64,000 bases of DNA from Arctopsyche grandis. Lineage: Eukaryota; Arthropoda; Insecta; Trichoptera; Hydropsychidae. The notes below the pieces were generated by a model that was given only the letters and a program-made list of their open reading frames with translations, searched no databases and was not told the origin of the DNA. The translations under genes were made by a program, and so were the position numbers. Location of the stretch: contig NC_135365.1 of assembly GCF_051622035.1 (NCBI RefSeq), positions 5,936,001-6,000,000 of the forward strand, given 5' to 3'. Positions 1 to 11,775 of the stretch are shown one piece after another (positions within the stretch are counted from its first letter, which is position 1; each line of letters begins with the position of its first letter).

Positions 1-105
1 ACAGACTTGTCGCGCAAAGCTTCCATAGAAGACGGCCGCGGGCAAACGGTTAAGAGTGCAGCTCTCTTGAGTGCATTTATCCAATCACCTTTATATATGC
101 ATCTG
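1..105. repeat. Dispersed repeat fragment at the window edge
   Basis: The first 55 bases recur almost unchanged at about 1425-1475 inside the pogo-like element (shared GACGGCCGCGGGCAAACGGT). The phrase 'ttgagtgcatttatcc' near 68-84 recurs at about 62750 and, degraded, at 63550. This is therefore a piece of a repeat and not part of the BRI3 gene. The superfamily is not recognised. Confidence 0.6.
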
Positions 106-220
106 AATAGTGGCTTCAATGAAATGAAATATACTGATACTATCCAATCACTATTCTCAGATTTCAGTATTGAATGTGTTTTATTTTAACCGAGTTTATA
201 GTAGTTTGGTACAATTGTAG

Positions 221-543
221 GTGTGCATCATCATCAGCCGTATCCGAATGCTCCCCCGCCATACAATGCTCCACCTCCTGGATATCAGCCGTACCAGAAT
301 GTCGCTCCGGTTGGATTCATGCCGTCGTACGGAGCTACTCAGCCGACTACGACCACCAACATAGTAATAACTCCACCTATCATGGCCGTCGGCGCTTGTC
401 CAGCCTGCCGCATCGGCATGCTCGAAGACGACTTCACGTGCCTTGGGATTCTGTGTGCCATTGCGTGTTTCCCCATCGGCATACTATGCTGTCTGGCCAT
501 GAAAAACAGGCGTTGCTCCAACTGCGGAGCTTACTTCGGCTAA
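221..543 (+). CDS. BRI3: Brain protein I3 (BRI3) homologue, last coding exon (5' partial)
   Basis: This is the 3' coding exon of a small membrane-associated protein of the BRI3 family; mammalian BRI3 is an endolysosomal membrane protein with a LITAF-like cysteine module. The visible part is a His/Pro/Tyr-rich leader ([18 protein letters not shown]) followed by the family core: [19 protein letters not shown], then a roughly 20-residue hydrophobic segment, then CSNCGAYFG at the C-terminus. The core aligns residue for residue with vertebrate BRI3. A splice acceptor (acaattgtag) ends at 220, and two bases (gt) complete a split codon before the first full codon. The GTG at 223 is therefore not a start, and the N-terminal exon lies outside the window. 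The stop is TAA at 541-543. Identity as BRI3 rather than a LITAF protein rests on the CPxCRxGxLED motif and the C-terminal CxNCGAxF, because LITAF proteins carry HxCxxC there. Confidence 0.85.
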
Positions 544-963
544 TCGATATTGATTTATAAATATTTACCCGTGTACCCGTCGGAATGATTTCACTTATCT
601 CACTGTTGAAACAGTCCGATGTACATACATTATATTTTGTATTAAAATAATTCTGTAATTTTTACTGTGTGCTCTGCCAAATGAAACATGATACGTAGTA
701 CATAATTTGTAAACGGTAATGTCACAAATTTTCGCAGTAGTACTCATATATACGTATATACATATATTATATATATCGAGTGTAAATTGTAGGATACGAG
801 GATTAAAATCGCACGCTCGGTGATTTAATGGAAAATGGCTGTCAATGTTTGGTTTTTATAATAGGTTCTAAGTTTGTTATATTGAAGAATAGAGTTCCAT
901 ATATATATTGGTACTTAAATTATGGCTGTTCAGTGCCGTAATTGGAACACATTATTATGTATA
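544..963. other. 3' flank of BRI3, no gene seen
   Basis: AT-rich sequence with ATTAAAATAA near 641-650, which could serve as a weak polyadenylation signal for BRI3. No further coding sequence or clear repeat is visible before the transposon at 964. Confidence 0.5.
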
Positions 964-2140
964 CAGTAGAACCTCGATTATCCGGATTGTTAACCCTTTG
1001 CCTGCGGCAATAAATATAGCGAACAAGCCCTGTACGCGGCACCTATTCGCGAATTTGGCAATCGAGTTTTCGACTTTAAATACAGATTTTAATATTTACT
1101 CAAGTAACCAGATATGTTAATTAACACAAAGTATTATTTTAAACAATAAAGTACATAATATATCTCGTAGTTTTGGATTAATTGTCAAATAATCATTCTT
1201 CATAATTGTATGAAGACGTGACGTCACATAAACAAGGTTTCAGTATGGTTCCACAAAAAACTAATTTTTGACTGGTATATATTCATTTTAAGCAAATTGA
1301 ATAGATGGCATTCAACTCGGTAATATATTCAACCAATTTTGAACCTTAAAACAGTTGAAATAGGCGCATATAAGGCTCAAAATCCCGTGCAAAGTTCAGA
1401 AATTCTATGGAAGACAGCCGCGCTACAGACTTGTTGCCCAAAGCTTCCATAGAAGACGGCCGCGGGCAAACGGTTGAAAACAAACACAACTTTTACGATT
1501 TTGCTGCTTTGAAATGCATAACATAAAATTTCTAAAATAAGACAGAGAAATGAGTCAGTTGTCTTTAAAATTCAATACCCAAAGGACGTTTGTTTCTTGA
1601 AAATTTAATCGCGATTTAAATATTTATTTTTAATATTACCATATGGAAAAGAAAACAAAGATAAAACGTGTTGTATTATCATTATATGAAAAATTAGATA
1701 TGATCAATGCTTTAAAAAGCGGTGTCATATGACGTTTTTTGTCATATATATTTGGTATTGGAAAGTCAACGATCTCTAAAAGTGAAAAAATTATGAAGTT
1801 TACTGATTCTTTAATGTCAGAAGATGGAAGCTCAGAGCGAAGGTTATGTTAAAATCAGGAAATGAAGTCGAAGAATGTATTTTTACGTGATTCATTCAAG
1901 ACGATCGCTGGACAGCCAATATCTGGTCCATTGTTGTATGAAAAGTATTTGCGATTTGGCAACTTCAAAAAGAACGGCTAACATTAAGCAAAAATCTATA
2001 ATTGAAGAAAAATTTAATATTGATCTTCACGTTATTATATATGTTTACATGTCAATTGTGATTTTTTCGTTTACCCGGATGTTTCATAACCCCCGGACTA
2101 CCTTCATCTCCAATTAGTCCGGATAATCGAGGTTCTAATG
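964..2140 (+). mobile_element. pogo/Tigger-type (Tc1-mariner superfamily) DNA transposon, decayed
   Basis: The left end reads CAGTAGAACCTCGATTATCC and the right end is its near-perfect inverse (ggataatcgaggttctaatg). TA lies directly outside both ends (962-963 and 2141-2142), as expected for a pogo/Tigger insertion. The 1.18-kb interior holds a damaged transposase 5' part (about 1643-1990), so the element is an internally deleted, inactive copy. It also contains the same repeat block found at the window start (about 1405-1475). Confidence 0.85.
1643..1990 (+). pseudogene. Tigger/Jerky-like transposase N-terminus, broken
   Basis: Reading from ATG 1643 gives MEKKTKIKRVVLSLYEKLDM, a CENP-B/Psq-type helix-turn-helix start. 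A fragment like FGIGKSTISK follows after a stop and frameshift, and later GQPISGPLLYEKYLRF in another frame. These are hallmarks of Tigger/Jerky-like transposases before the DDE domain. Several in-frame stops and shifts, and the missing catalytic core, show it is dead. Confidence 0.7.
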
Positions 2141-3528
2141 TATCTGTGACTGTGATTTTGAAAGTGATCTCAATCACAAATCTGAAATAGTCGAAATATC
2201 GACTAGAGCAATTCTGCAAGTGCCAATTGTTTTTTTTTTATTACAAAGAATATTAATCCATAGATAACGCGATTTTGATTTTTTTTTTGCCCTTACATCA
2301 TTGCTCTTGCCGATGCTTCAATTAAGAAACATCAGCTCAAATGATTTAGAAGTTATCTATAATATTTCAATATGAGAAATTTTCAAATATGCGATTTGGG
2401 CCACTTTTATGATCACAATGTTTATTTTCATTGTTTACAAATTTGATTTTGTTTATTGTATTTTTTTTTAAATTGATCTGTATGTATGTATATGTACCTA
2501 TATAATGTATATGATAAATAGTTTTATGAAACGTTGCAATAAATGCATTATTAGTCGCTTATAAATAGAAATTGTTATACATATATCTATACCAATTATT
2601 TTTGATATTAAATTTTAATATAGTCAAAATTTAATATTACATATTTTAAGAGAGCTGGAAATTTTTCATTGGTGAACGTCGTATTAGTTTTATATTGGGA
2701 ATTTCAATTTGCTCAAATTGTAATTTTCGTAAAATATCATCGAACAATATTTTATATACATACGTTCAAGATTTTAAATCGCTGAAATATTAATGGTCTA
2801 ATTTGTTTCTTTAATACAAATAATAAATTATATGTATGTATGTTCTTCCAGAGACTAGTTACATTTGTAAATTTTATATACCACGTTATGGTTGAATTTA
2901 ATTAGAGCATTTAATTATACATGGTTTGTTTAAATGTTTGTTTTATTTGCTTATTATAAAATTGGTTTTGTTTTTTTTTCTTGTCTGCGTGTTGGCTATA
3001 ATTTGCACACTCGAATATAATGCGATCTTCATTTAAGTTCAAAATACCTTTATATTTTTTTATATACTGAACACAGCATCAAATTTGACTAATCAATAAA
3101 AAAAATCGCGTTTACTATTTCGATGTGCACTATTTAAGAATGCAAATAAATACTCATTATAAGGTTTTAATTCTTGATAAATTTTGATGTATTTACTTTA
3201 CATATTGTATTTAATTTAATAAACATACTGCAGTGTTTTCATAGGTTGACCGAATATGACACTGTGGTCTGTATATGTATATTTATATACTAAAAATGCA
3301 AATAAAAATAAAATCAATAAAAAAATGTATAGTAAAAAGGTTTTTTTTTTTTAAATAAAAGCACTAAAAAAGTGGATAGGCTGTTTGGTGAAATGTTGAA
3401 AATGTCAATATGGTCACATATTATTAATATTGTATACAATTTTTATAATGCTATGTATTTTAATATATGATTAATAATAATAAAAAAAAGATTTATACTT
3501 TGTTATTTTTACTTATTAAGGTCTGTTC
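2141..3528. other. AT-rich intergenic stretch, nothing recognised
   Basis: About 1.4 kb of A/T-rich sequence with T and A homopolymers and tatg/tata microsatellite patches. No convincing exon, RNA gene or bounded repeat was seen. Confidence 0.5.
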
Positions 3529-3741
3529 ATACCTATCCAGCACGACCCGTATCCTGCAGGTGTCCTGCAAGTACGGATAGTATTCTTTGGTACATTATAT
3601 GGACGTATTCATACTCCATTCGCGCATGCGCATTTACGCATTCATGCGCGTCCATATATGTAGAATGTACTAAATAATACTGTCCGTACTTGCATGACAC
3701 CTGCAGGATACGGGTCGTGCTGGATAGGTATGAACAGACCT
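3529..3741. mobile_element. PIF/Harbinger-type foldback MITE with TTA duplication
   Basis: A 213-bp element starting AGGTCTGTTCATACCTATCC and ending in the inverse, with near-perfect inverted arms of about 100 bp so that it is almost one hairpin. TTA occurs on both sides (3526-3528 and 3742-3744), the Harbinger-type duplication. The outer 13 bases and the segment agtattctttggtacatt are shared with the larger element at 34375-35218, which carries a Harbinger-like protein fragment and is a plausible relative. Confidence 0.85.
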
Positions 3742-6700
3742 TTAGACGGGGTCTTCTAAATTTAAGTGATAAATATGAAGGTGATGTCTAAATTAGCAAT
3801 CTATAATGCGGCGACTTTTCGTTTTAGACGTTTCCGGTTGGAAATGAACATAAATTACAAGAGAAGAATATTGATTTGTTTGCTTTGTTAACCAGGGGTG
3901 GCGAAAAGGTCGTTCTCCTTGCTTCGATGAGTTCAACGTACTTATTTGAAAATTCGCAATTCGCGTCAGGGTCGACGAAACAATGCAAATTCTTTTTATG
4001 TTGACTTTTTTCATTGGAATAGGCTCGTTTTTTTTACAAATATTATTGATGAATAACGGGTACCGTAATGTGAGATCGAATTTTAGTAAAATTGAAAGTG
4101 AGCGTTTGTGCAGATGTCTAGATAAAACTGGTTACGGAAAATTAAAATTATATTACAATTCAAGTCAAGGCAACAAAAAAGCGAATATAATAATCGCAAA
4201 AAGTGACTCAATCGCTGCGCGTCCTCGACAGATTTATTTAAGGGCATGCCCGATTTTATGACCAAAGAAAAATTAATAAAAAAATTTAATTAATAAACAA
4301 AAGAACCTCACTAATTTAATGTATCATTCTCATTCCCGTTTGAAAGACAGAGATACCAACTTATTATCTGTTCGTTTATTTATACTTGTATTTATTCATC
4401 ATTAAATAAGCGGCTGGTGTTTCGCAATCATCGCGTTTTATTGCATTTAGTGAATTGTTTTCAGACGGATACATCTTAAATGCTTTCAGTGGCCTTCTGA
4501 AGAGTACTGAATGTTTGGTGATGCTCATCCAAATATGTAGTACATAATTCTGCACATTTGAAAGCAAACGTGAATCGTTTGCGAAAATATATAGTATTGT
4601 TAATAGGTAGCGATGTTTGTTTTATTTAGGAGGACATTCACCGATTAAAGAAGTAGATAAACGATCGGTTTAAAATATAACCCTGAAGCCGTTCGACACG
4701 GTCTATTAATGGCGTTAGTTAAGTTTTGTGTTGCTCTTGAATGTTTTTAACGTATTTTCGTATTCGCGAATGGCTAAATTTTCATTATAAATGATAATAT
4801 GAATGTACAATATTGGCGAAAGGATTATTAGTAAAAAAATTACAATTCGCTCCTTGAGTATTTCGATGACCGCGTGTTTATTTTTTATTTCCAAAAATTA
4901 CAAAATTGGTTTTATAATAGTTGTTTGTACGTATGTATTTAATTTTTTCCCAAACTACTTATTTCCGATATCGATTATGCTGCTGAACGATTCTATCCGG
5001 CAAGATTCCAAGGTCAGCGCGAAATATATGTTTGCATAGTTAATTTATATCGTATAGTACATACATATAATACACTATTATATGTATATTACATATATAA
5101 TACACGAGTGCACATAATTGTGTACTCGGTAAAATATCGCAATTCGGATCAACGGAATTAATAATTTAAAATTTAATTCATTGTTTTGAAAAAATATATT
5201 GTTTTATCGGCCGATCATGTGAACGAAGTGACATGCCGCGTCTCTTTCCACGATATACGATTCCAAGGGGATAAAGAGAGACGGGGCATGGTGTTAACAG
5301 CGAGTACTCCGTACACACGCACGCACGCACGCATTAGACAATTATTATATAAGATATACTAGTAGATAAGAAATTATAACCAGAAAAAGCAAGTAATGCC
5401 AACTGTTACTTGAAAATTGGCATATATGTACCTATGGAATGATTTTAGCGTTGAAAAATACAAGAAATGTGATTATCATTTTCCCCGTTCCTAGAAACAA
5501 AACAAGGAAAATGATTTTTGTAGTAGATTTTTATATTAAATTCAATACGATAAAAATTATGTACAGTGTTTCAGCGGATCTCAACAATTACGTCGCAGAT
5601 ATTAGTTTAAGAAACATTGGTTTAGGGTGGGTTCTTGTATGTGGATGAAACAAAATAAAACTTGCTTGAATCTCTTGTCCAAATATGATCTTGCAATGTG
5701 AGATCATCGATGATTGCGCATGAAAGGTATTTCGGGAGGAAATTCTGGTAAGTTTTAATTTGTTAAGCGTGCTCAGTTATGAATTTTCAATATCATTAAT
5801 CAGCAGTATTTTACCGGTTTATATAAATAAAATTTAAATATAAAAGCTGACTTTTGCGATAATGTTTTGAATTAATTATTTGCCGAAGTTTTTTCTATCG
5901 TAAGCGTAATTTTCTTTTCTCCTATATTGGAATACAGTTTGATTCTATAATTTCACAAATTTACATATTTACATGTCTGTTCTTATCAGTTGAAGTTTGA
6001 GTTTGAGCTTAGTTTTTCCCAATTATCATAATATTCATAAAAAATATGTTTATATCTAAGTTTTTGACGTGAGAAAATTTTTGGAAAGAATTTTACATAA
6101 AAAATCATCGCCATTAAGGATTTTTTTCTAATGGAATGGAATTGAATTTTTCTTCTATGTATGTATGTATGAAAATTTATAACAGTAGCTGTAAAAAAGG
6201 CCCAAGTGAAAATGTAGCTATGTACGTATATACATACATACATATGTATGTAAATTTGAGATGTTATTTTTTTGTATCAAAAAAAATACAACTTGGATAT
6301 CTATGAAGCTTTTTTTAAAAAGAAACTCTTATAAATAAATAACAATAAAAATATGTAAATTAATTAATCGGACATACCAAGATCAACAAAACATAATAAC
6401 AGATCAACAAAAAACTTCCATATATACTGTTTGCTACCAATGTTTCCTCTAGGAAAATAAGTCTCTGAGCATTTATTGAAAATTTGTTTAATTAATTAAT
6501 ATTTCTATTGGTGTTATATATGTATTGTTTATATGTAAGTAGGTAAGTAGTTTTTACCTTATTTTTCATATTAAACAATTAAATATAAATATTAAATTAA
6601 ATATATTTAAAAGGTATTTAAAGAAAATACGATCGCATACGGGTCGAACACAGGATCCACACATTTCTTTTAATTTTTTTTAATTAATAGCTTAATATGC

Positions 6701-7145
6701 CATAACCCATGCGATGATATTTCATCGGGCACAACACTTGATGCTGCACTGAAGCTTTACTATACATACATATAAGTATGTAACTCCTTTAAATATTACT
6801 CATTTGCCAATATGTTCTTGAAAATATCGTTGGATTTTATTTCTTTTCTTTAAAAAAAATATTTTAATATTACTAAAGATACAAGCCAGGGGTTAAACAG
6901 AGCTGGTTTAAAGCTAACGTATTATTCTGTTCGGGGAAAATTTTATGATTTTGGTGAATTTCTTTTAATTGTAAAAATTTCGTCATTTAAAATAAGTAAT
7001 AAAATATTATAAGTAATGAATTTTCCTTGTTACGAAAAAGAGTGGGGATCCCCAGTTGGAGATTTCGATTTTCCTTCGACCTTTTGCCGTTGTGGTAAGG
7101 AAGCTGACACAGCCTTTGAATACGACTTTACTGTTTCCATCGTTG
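3742..7145. other. Intergenic region upstream of the decarboxylase gene
   Basis: About 3.4 kb of AT-rich sequence. The only structure I can support is a hairpin at about 5231-5290 (arms catgccgcgtctcttt and aaagagagacggggcatg). An (ACGC)n run lies near 5318. Open frames here are short and resemble no family I know. Confidence 0.45.
5231..5290. repeat. Short perfect-arm hairpin
   Basis: Arms of about 18 bp (catgccgcgtctctttcc and ggataaagagagacggggcatg, one or two mismatches) flank a 20-base loop. It could be a MITE core or a structured RNA segment; nothing distinguishes these here. Confidence 0.5.
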
Positions 7146-7186
7146 GGTATTTAAGTAGCTCGAAGGTTGGACGTGGCCACACAGTC
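7146..7186 (+). promoter_or_regulatory. Possible core promoter of the decarboxylase gene
   Basis: A TATA-like TATTTAAG at about 7148-7155 is followed roughly 30 bp later by cacAGTC, an Inr-like site. Both lie about 80-110 bp before the ATG at 7265. This rests on sequence pattern and spacing only. Confidence 0.3.
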
Positions 7187-7264
7187 TGCTGAGACCAGTG
7201 CTGGTGCACAGAACTGCACTTCACTTCCGTTTTAGGCAACGTTTGTTTCCATTTTCCGGCAAAG

Positions 7265-10200
7265 ATGCCAGCCAACGCGCCAGACTATTTGGAAACACAA
7301 TCGGCTCCAAAGGAGACAATCTTAGATAATGGATACTGTGGTGCGACTTCGTCAGAGGACGAGTCCTGGACTAAGCCGCCAGCCATAAACGGAAGTGTGG
7401 AAAAGACCACTCCACCAGCGTGGTTCGCAAGTTTACCCCACAAAACTCGCCACGAAGATTTTATAAGGGAAGCTGCTGATATCTTGATAAACCAAGCTGT
7501 ATTCCAGAGCACCAGCAGGTCGAATCGCGTGACAGAATGGAGGGACCCCGAAGAATTGAAAAGGATTCTGCAATTGGAACCGAGCGCTTCTCCGGAAAGT
7601 CAAGAAAAACTTCTGAAAAGATTAGAAGATGTGATAAAATATTCCGTCAAAACTGGACATCCCTATTTCGTCAACCAGTTGTTCTCAGCCGTAGATCCTT
7701 ACGCTTTAGTAGGTCAATGGCTCGGAGATGCTTTGAATCCTAGCGTTTACACTTATGAAGTAGCACCAGTTTTCGTGTTGATGGAAGAGGCTGTATTGAA
7801 AGAGATGAGGACGATAGTCGGCTTTCCTGGAGGATGTGGAGATGGAATATTCTGCCCAGGTGGATCTATGGCTAATGGATACGCCATAAGTTGCGCTCGT
7901 TACGCCTTTAATCCAGAAACTAAGGTAGTAAATCCTATTTCTTATGCTTTTATCCTATACTTCCTAATTATGTTTCAACGTGGTTGCTTAAATTTTCAGA
8001 GCAAGGGTGTTAACGCTTCAGCTCGTTTGGTTTTGTTCACTTCTGAGGATGCTCACTACTCCGTGAAGAAGATGGCATGCTTCATGGGTATTGGAGCAGA
8101 CAATGTTTACTTGATCAAAACTGATTCCTTGGGAAAGATGGATCCAGCTCATTTAGAAAGTGAAGTCAAGAGGGCTTTATCTGAAGGCGCTGCTCCTTTC
8201 ATGGTTTCAGCGACGGCAGGAACTACCGTCTTGGGAGCCTTCGATCCTCTACCAGAAGTAGCTGACATATGCCAGAAGTACAAACTGTGGATGCACGTCG
8301 ATGCAGCTTGGGGTGGAGGAGCTATGATTTCGAAGAAATACAAGAAGCTTCTCGCAGGAGTTGAAAGGTAGGTACCACTTTATTTAGATGTTTTATGAAA
8401 CTATTATTTTCCAATTACATTGAACTAGATACTTTGTATAACTAATCTATGGTAGTTTTATACGTACAGTTTATAGATCCATTTTTTTGTATTATTTGAA
8501 AGTGTGCGGCGCATATATAATATATACATATGTACGAACACGCAGTCTACAACCCCATCCCTACAATTGAAAAGCACTTAGTTTGTTCTACTTGCGAATT
8601 TATTGTATAGTTTTTTTTTTCATTTATGTACATATGTACATACATTCTTTGCGGATTTCACATATGTATGTATTATAAATATTTGCATAACTTGTTTGGT
8701 GGGTGCCTTATTATTATTATGATTAATTTGTGAGAATATGGTATGCCATGAAAAAAAATCCACCTCAAGCAATTACAAAAAGTGGAAGTGGATTTTAAAC
8801 AGTAATGTCCGGCACGTAAAGCAATTATTTAATTCCTCATTTGGATCATTCACTTCAAGGCAAACTCGGCTTGAGCTTGTTTATATGAATGATGAAATTA
8901 AAAAAAAAACTATTGGTTGACACAATGAGTGTGTTGAACTTGAATAACTTGAACCACGTTCTTTTCTGAAGATCAAGGAAACGGATTGTCACTATCGATC
9001 TTTTTTATTTACTTTGATTCCATATTACAACAATATTATTTTTTTTATTTAATCATTAATTAAGGATTTGCTGAGCTTCCGCTTCATCTTTACCAATTCA
9101 AAATTGTTCTATTTGCAATTTGATGAATACGTAAGTATTCCGATCATGTCCGTTCGCGGTTGTGTAATTTTTCAGCAAGGTCACAACTTTGGAACGTAGT
9201 CTTCAACACTCTAATCTATTGCACCAAATATTATAAAAATCGAGAGATACAAAAGATACTTCCAATGGGACTTATCATAGCACTGTAAATAATGGTTTAC
9301 AAATCTGGCGTTGCAGTATAATCAAGAGTTATAATATTGAGCAACAACAAAAAATACTGGAGCGGAGACTAATCAATATCTATTAAGTCTGATCGCACTG
9401 AATTCGAATATGGGAATTATTTTTGTTGGTTTTCTCTCGTTCATGACATTTGAAAGTGCCGAGGATTTCGAATTTTGTAAAGGTTTGTTTAAACTCTCTA
9501 ATATATATTGCAACAATATAAAATAATAATAAAAAAAAAAAAAACTAGTTCCATCTTCTTCGTTGTTGTTAAAATGTAATGCTCACAATCTAAATTCCAA
9601 GCCGCAATCTAAAATACTCGGCAGTTAAGGGATTTCCATCGAGAAATTCTGCTATGGTTATAAATTTAGAAATTCCGATGTAAACCAGTCTTTATAAACA
9701 TTGACACGGATTACACGACCCATGTTCAATACTTTTTTTTCAATGCTACCTGGAAAGGTATCAAGTAATATTCTTGTTTATTTTGTACATGCTCAAAAAA
9801 CAACGTCTCTTGGCGTATTTCAAGCTCATGGACTTGTTGGCAAAACGCCGATCGGCGTTCGTAAGCATTCAAAGGGTTAAGCAGCTACTCTCGAAATTAA
9901 ACAATCGACTACATATCTATATGTATATGTATATAAAAATGAATGTCTGTGTGTGTGTCTCGAATAGGGTCCTAAACCACGGACCCGATTACGATGCAAC
10001 TTTCAGGATTTGTTGTATGCATGTCCGTGAAGATTAATGTGAAAAAAAACGGGAAAAACCTCTGAATAATAATATTCGTAATAACGATTTTACTGACGCG
10101 GAAGTAAAGCTATCTTCCCGCCTTCAACGCATCACGCCGCGAGTGTGACAATAATCGCGCCGCGCCTACCTCGCACTCGAATGTGCTCGGGAACGGGAAT

Positions 10201-11061
10201 TGCACGCGTTATTGTGGCATTGCAACGCATGCCGGGTTCAGCTAGTATTAAAATAAAATGTTTATCCGCTATGCAAATACATAGCTTCCATTGCAGAACC
10301 ATCAGATTTAGTTACTTTTTGATGACAAATGGTGTTCAGAAGAGGTCAAAGCTCAAGCTCGAGGGGTTCTCATACAAAATATTATGAAAAAACTTTCGAA
10401 AAATTCGGCTAGATTACATCAATTCATTTTTTGATCTAAAAGTGTTCATTTTAATCATTTCAGAGCTGACTCTGTCACTTGGAACCCTCACAAGTTGCTT
10501 ACGGCTCCTCAGCAGTGCTCCACTCTTCTCGTCCGTCATCAGGGTGTACTCTCAGACGTCCACTCAGCCAACGCTACTTACTTATTCCAAAAGGACAAGT
10601 TCTACGACACCCAATACGATACCGGAGATAAGCACATACAGTGCGGCAGACGAGTGGACGTATTGAAGTTTTGGTTCATGTGGAAGGCGAAAGGTACGGT
10701 CGGTTTTGAGCAACACATCGACAAGGTATTCGAGAACGCTGAATATTTTGCGGAGAACATCAGAAATCGGGAAGGCTTCGAAATGGTCCTCGATCAGCCC
10801 GAGTGCACGAACGTTTGCTTCTGGTATATCCCGCCTAGTTTGAGGAACAAGAAACAACACACCGACTACAACCAGAAGTTGCACGCGGTGGCTCCCAAGA
10901 TCAAAGAACGAATGATGAAAGAGGGTACCATGATGGTGACGTATCAACCGCAAAACGAGCTGCCAAACTTTTTCAGAATAGTATTCCAAAATTCAGGTCT
11001 CGAAAAGTCAGACATGCTATATTTTATTCGGGAAATCGAACGGTTAGGATGCGACTTATAG
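7265..11061 (+). CDS. black: PLP-dependent aspartate 1-decarboxylase (black/ADC), complete, 3 exons
   Basis: A group II PLP decarboxylase. In insects this clade converts aspartate to beta-alanine, used for cuticle tanning and N-beta-alanyldopamine; cysteine sulfinate decarboxylase and GAD are sister enzymes. Exons are 7265-7924, 8000-8367 and 10464-11061, summing to 541 codons in frame. The ATG at 7265 gives MPANAPDYLE. Family motifs are KTGHPYFVNQLFSAVD, EVAPVFVLME, CPGGSMAN, SATAGTTVLGAFDP and HVDAAWGGG (cofactor-binding Asp about 321). The PLP lysine is in WNPHK (Lys about 353), encoded at the start of exon 3, followed by TAPQQCST. GAD has LLQCST there, and the Gln in place of Leu points to ADC rather than GAD or CSAD. 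Intron 1 is 75 bp, in frame and without a stop. Intron 2 (2.1 kb) holds a piggyBac-like fragment and a Helitron. Assignment to ADC over CSAD is likely but not proven. Confidence 0.88.
9455..9876 (+). mobile_element. piggyBac-like non-autonomous element, 5'-truncated copy
   Basis: This matches the 61408-62518 element along its length (shared taaaccagtctttataaac, ggattacacgacccatgttc and gacttgttggcaaaacgccg) and ends gcattcaaaggg directly followed by TTAA (9877-9880). The left terminus and the internal 0.5 kb present in the other copy are missing. It lies in intron 2 of the decarboxylase gene. Confidence 0.7.
9916..10245 (+). mobile_element. Short non-autonomous Helitron
   Basis: Starts with TC after an A (9915) and ends with CTAG before a T (10246), the A|T insertion signature of Helitrons. 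A short hairpin (ggcat...atgcc) sits 12 bases before the CTAG end. The 5' part (aatgaatgtctgtgtgtgtg, then aactttcaggatttgttgta) recurs at 56926-57080. At 330 bp it encodes nothing. It lies in intron 2 of the decarboxylase gene. Confidence 0.75.
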
Positions 11062-11570
11062 GTCAATCCATTGTTTTACTTTAGTTACTTTGTACTGTGT
11101 TAAGTTAATTTAGGGTATTTATGTAAAATGTATATGTAAATAAAACTAAAGTACAGTTAGATATAGGAGTGTAAAAATAATTTATATAATAAATAGATAT
11201 GCATATCGATTCTATACTATTTTTTTTATTTTATTGGAGGAAATGTGTTATTTTATATATGTATGTGTTATTATTTTAAAGAAAGTAGATAGGCGCACCG
11301 ACATCTCAGCGCAAACCAACTTAGCGCCGACTTTTCGGCGCAGAGAACTCAGCGTAACAACAATTCAGCGCATGAACTATTCAGCACAACGACAATTCAG
11401 CACAAAATCATTTTTTTCAATAAGTTGTGCCCCCACAGGGAGCGTAGCCTCATGGCGCGTAGCCGTATGGGGTTGGGGCCTCGAAGGGGGCGCAGGGGGC
11501 GCAACCTCAGGTGGCGCAGCCGCTGGTTTCTAGACTTAATATATTTCAATATTTTTTTTAATATAAAAAA
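11062..11570. other. 3' flank of the decarboxylase gene with phrase repeats
   Basis: AATAAAACT at about 11140 is a plausible polyadenylation signal. At about 11290-11415 a phrase related to 'aacaattcagcgcaacga' recurs six or so times with changes. At 11428-11520 there is a GC-rich block (gcgcagggggcgcaacctca) akin to the arrays that follow. Confidence 0.5.
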
Positions 11571-11775
11571 CTAGCTGTATTACCCGGCTTCGCTCAGTGT
11601 TTATAATATAAACCGCTTAAACATGACTAAGCTAATTTAATTAAAAAAAAAAAAAAAATTTAAAAATTAAAAAAAAAAAAATTAAAAAAAAAATTAAAAA
11701 AAATTAAAAAAAAAATCAAAAAAAAAAATCAAAAAATTTTTTTTAAACAATCAAAAAAAAAATCAAATTTTTTTT

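Noticed and set aside
223-225. GTG as start codon of the BRI3 frame
   Set aside because: A splice acceptor ends at 220 and the family has more N-terminal sequence; this is an internal exon edge.
10582-10989. 135-codon minus-strand frame
   Set aside because: Antisense to exon 3 of the decarboxylase, whose protein sequence is strongly conserved. It is a shadow.
7265-11061. Identity as glutamate decarboxylase (Gad1)
   Set aside because: The pocket sequence APQQCST and the N-terminal region differ from GAD; the fit is to the ADC/CSAD branch.
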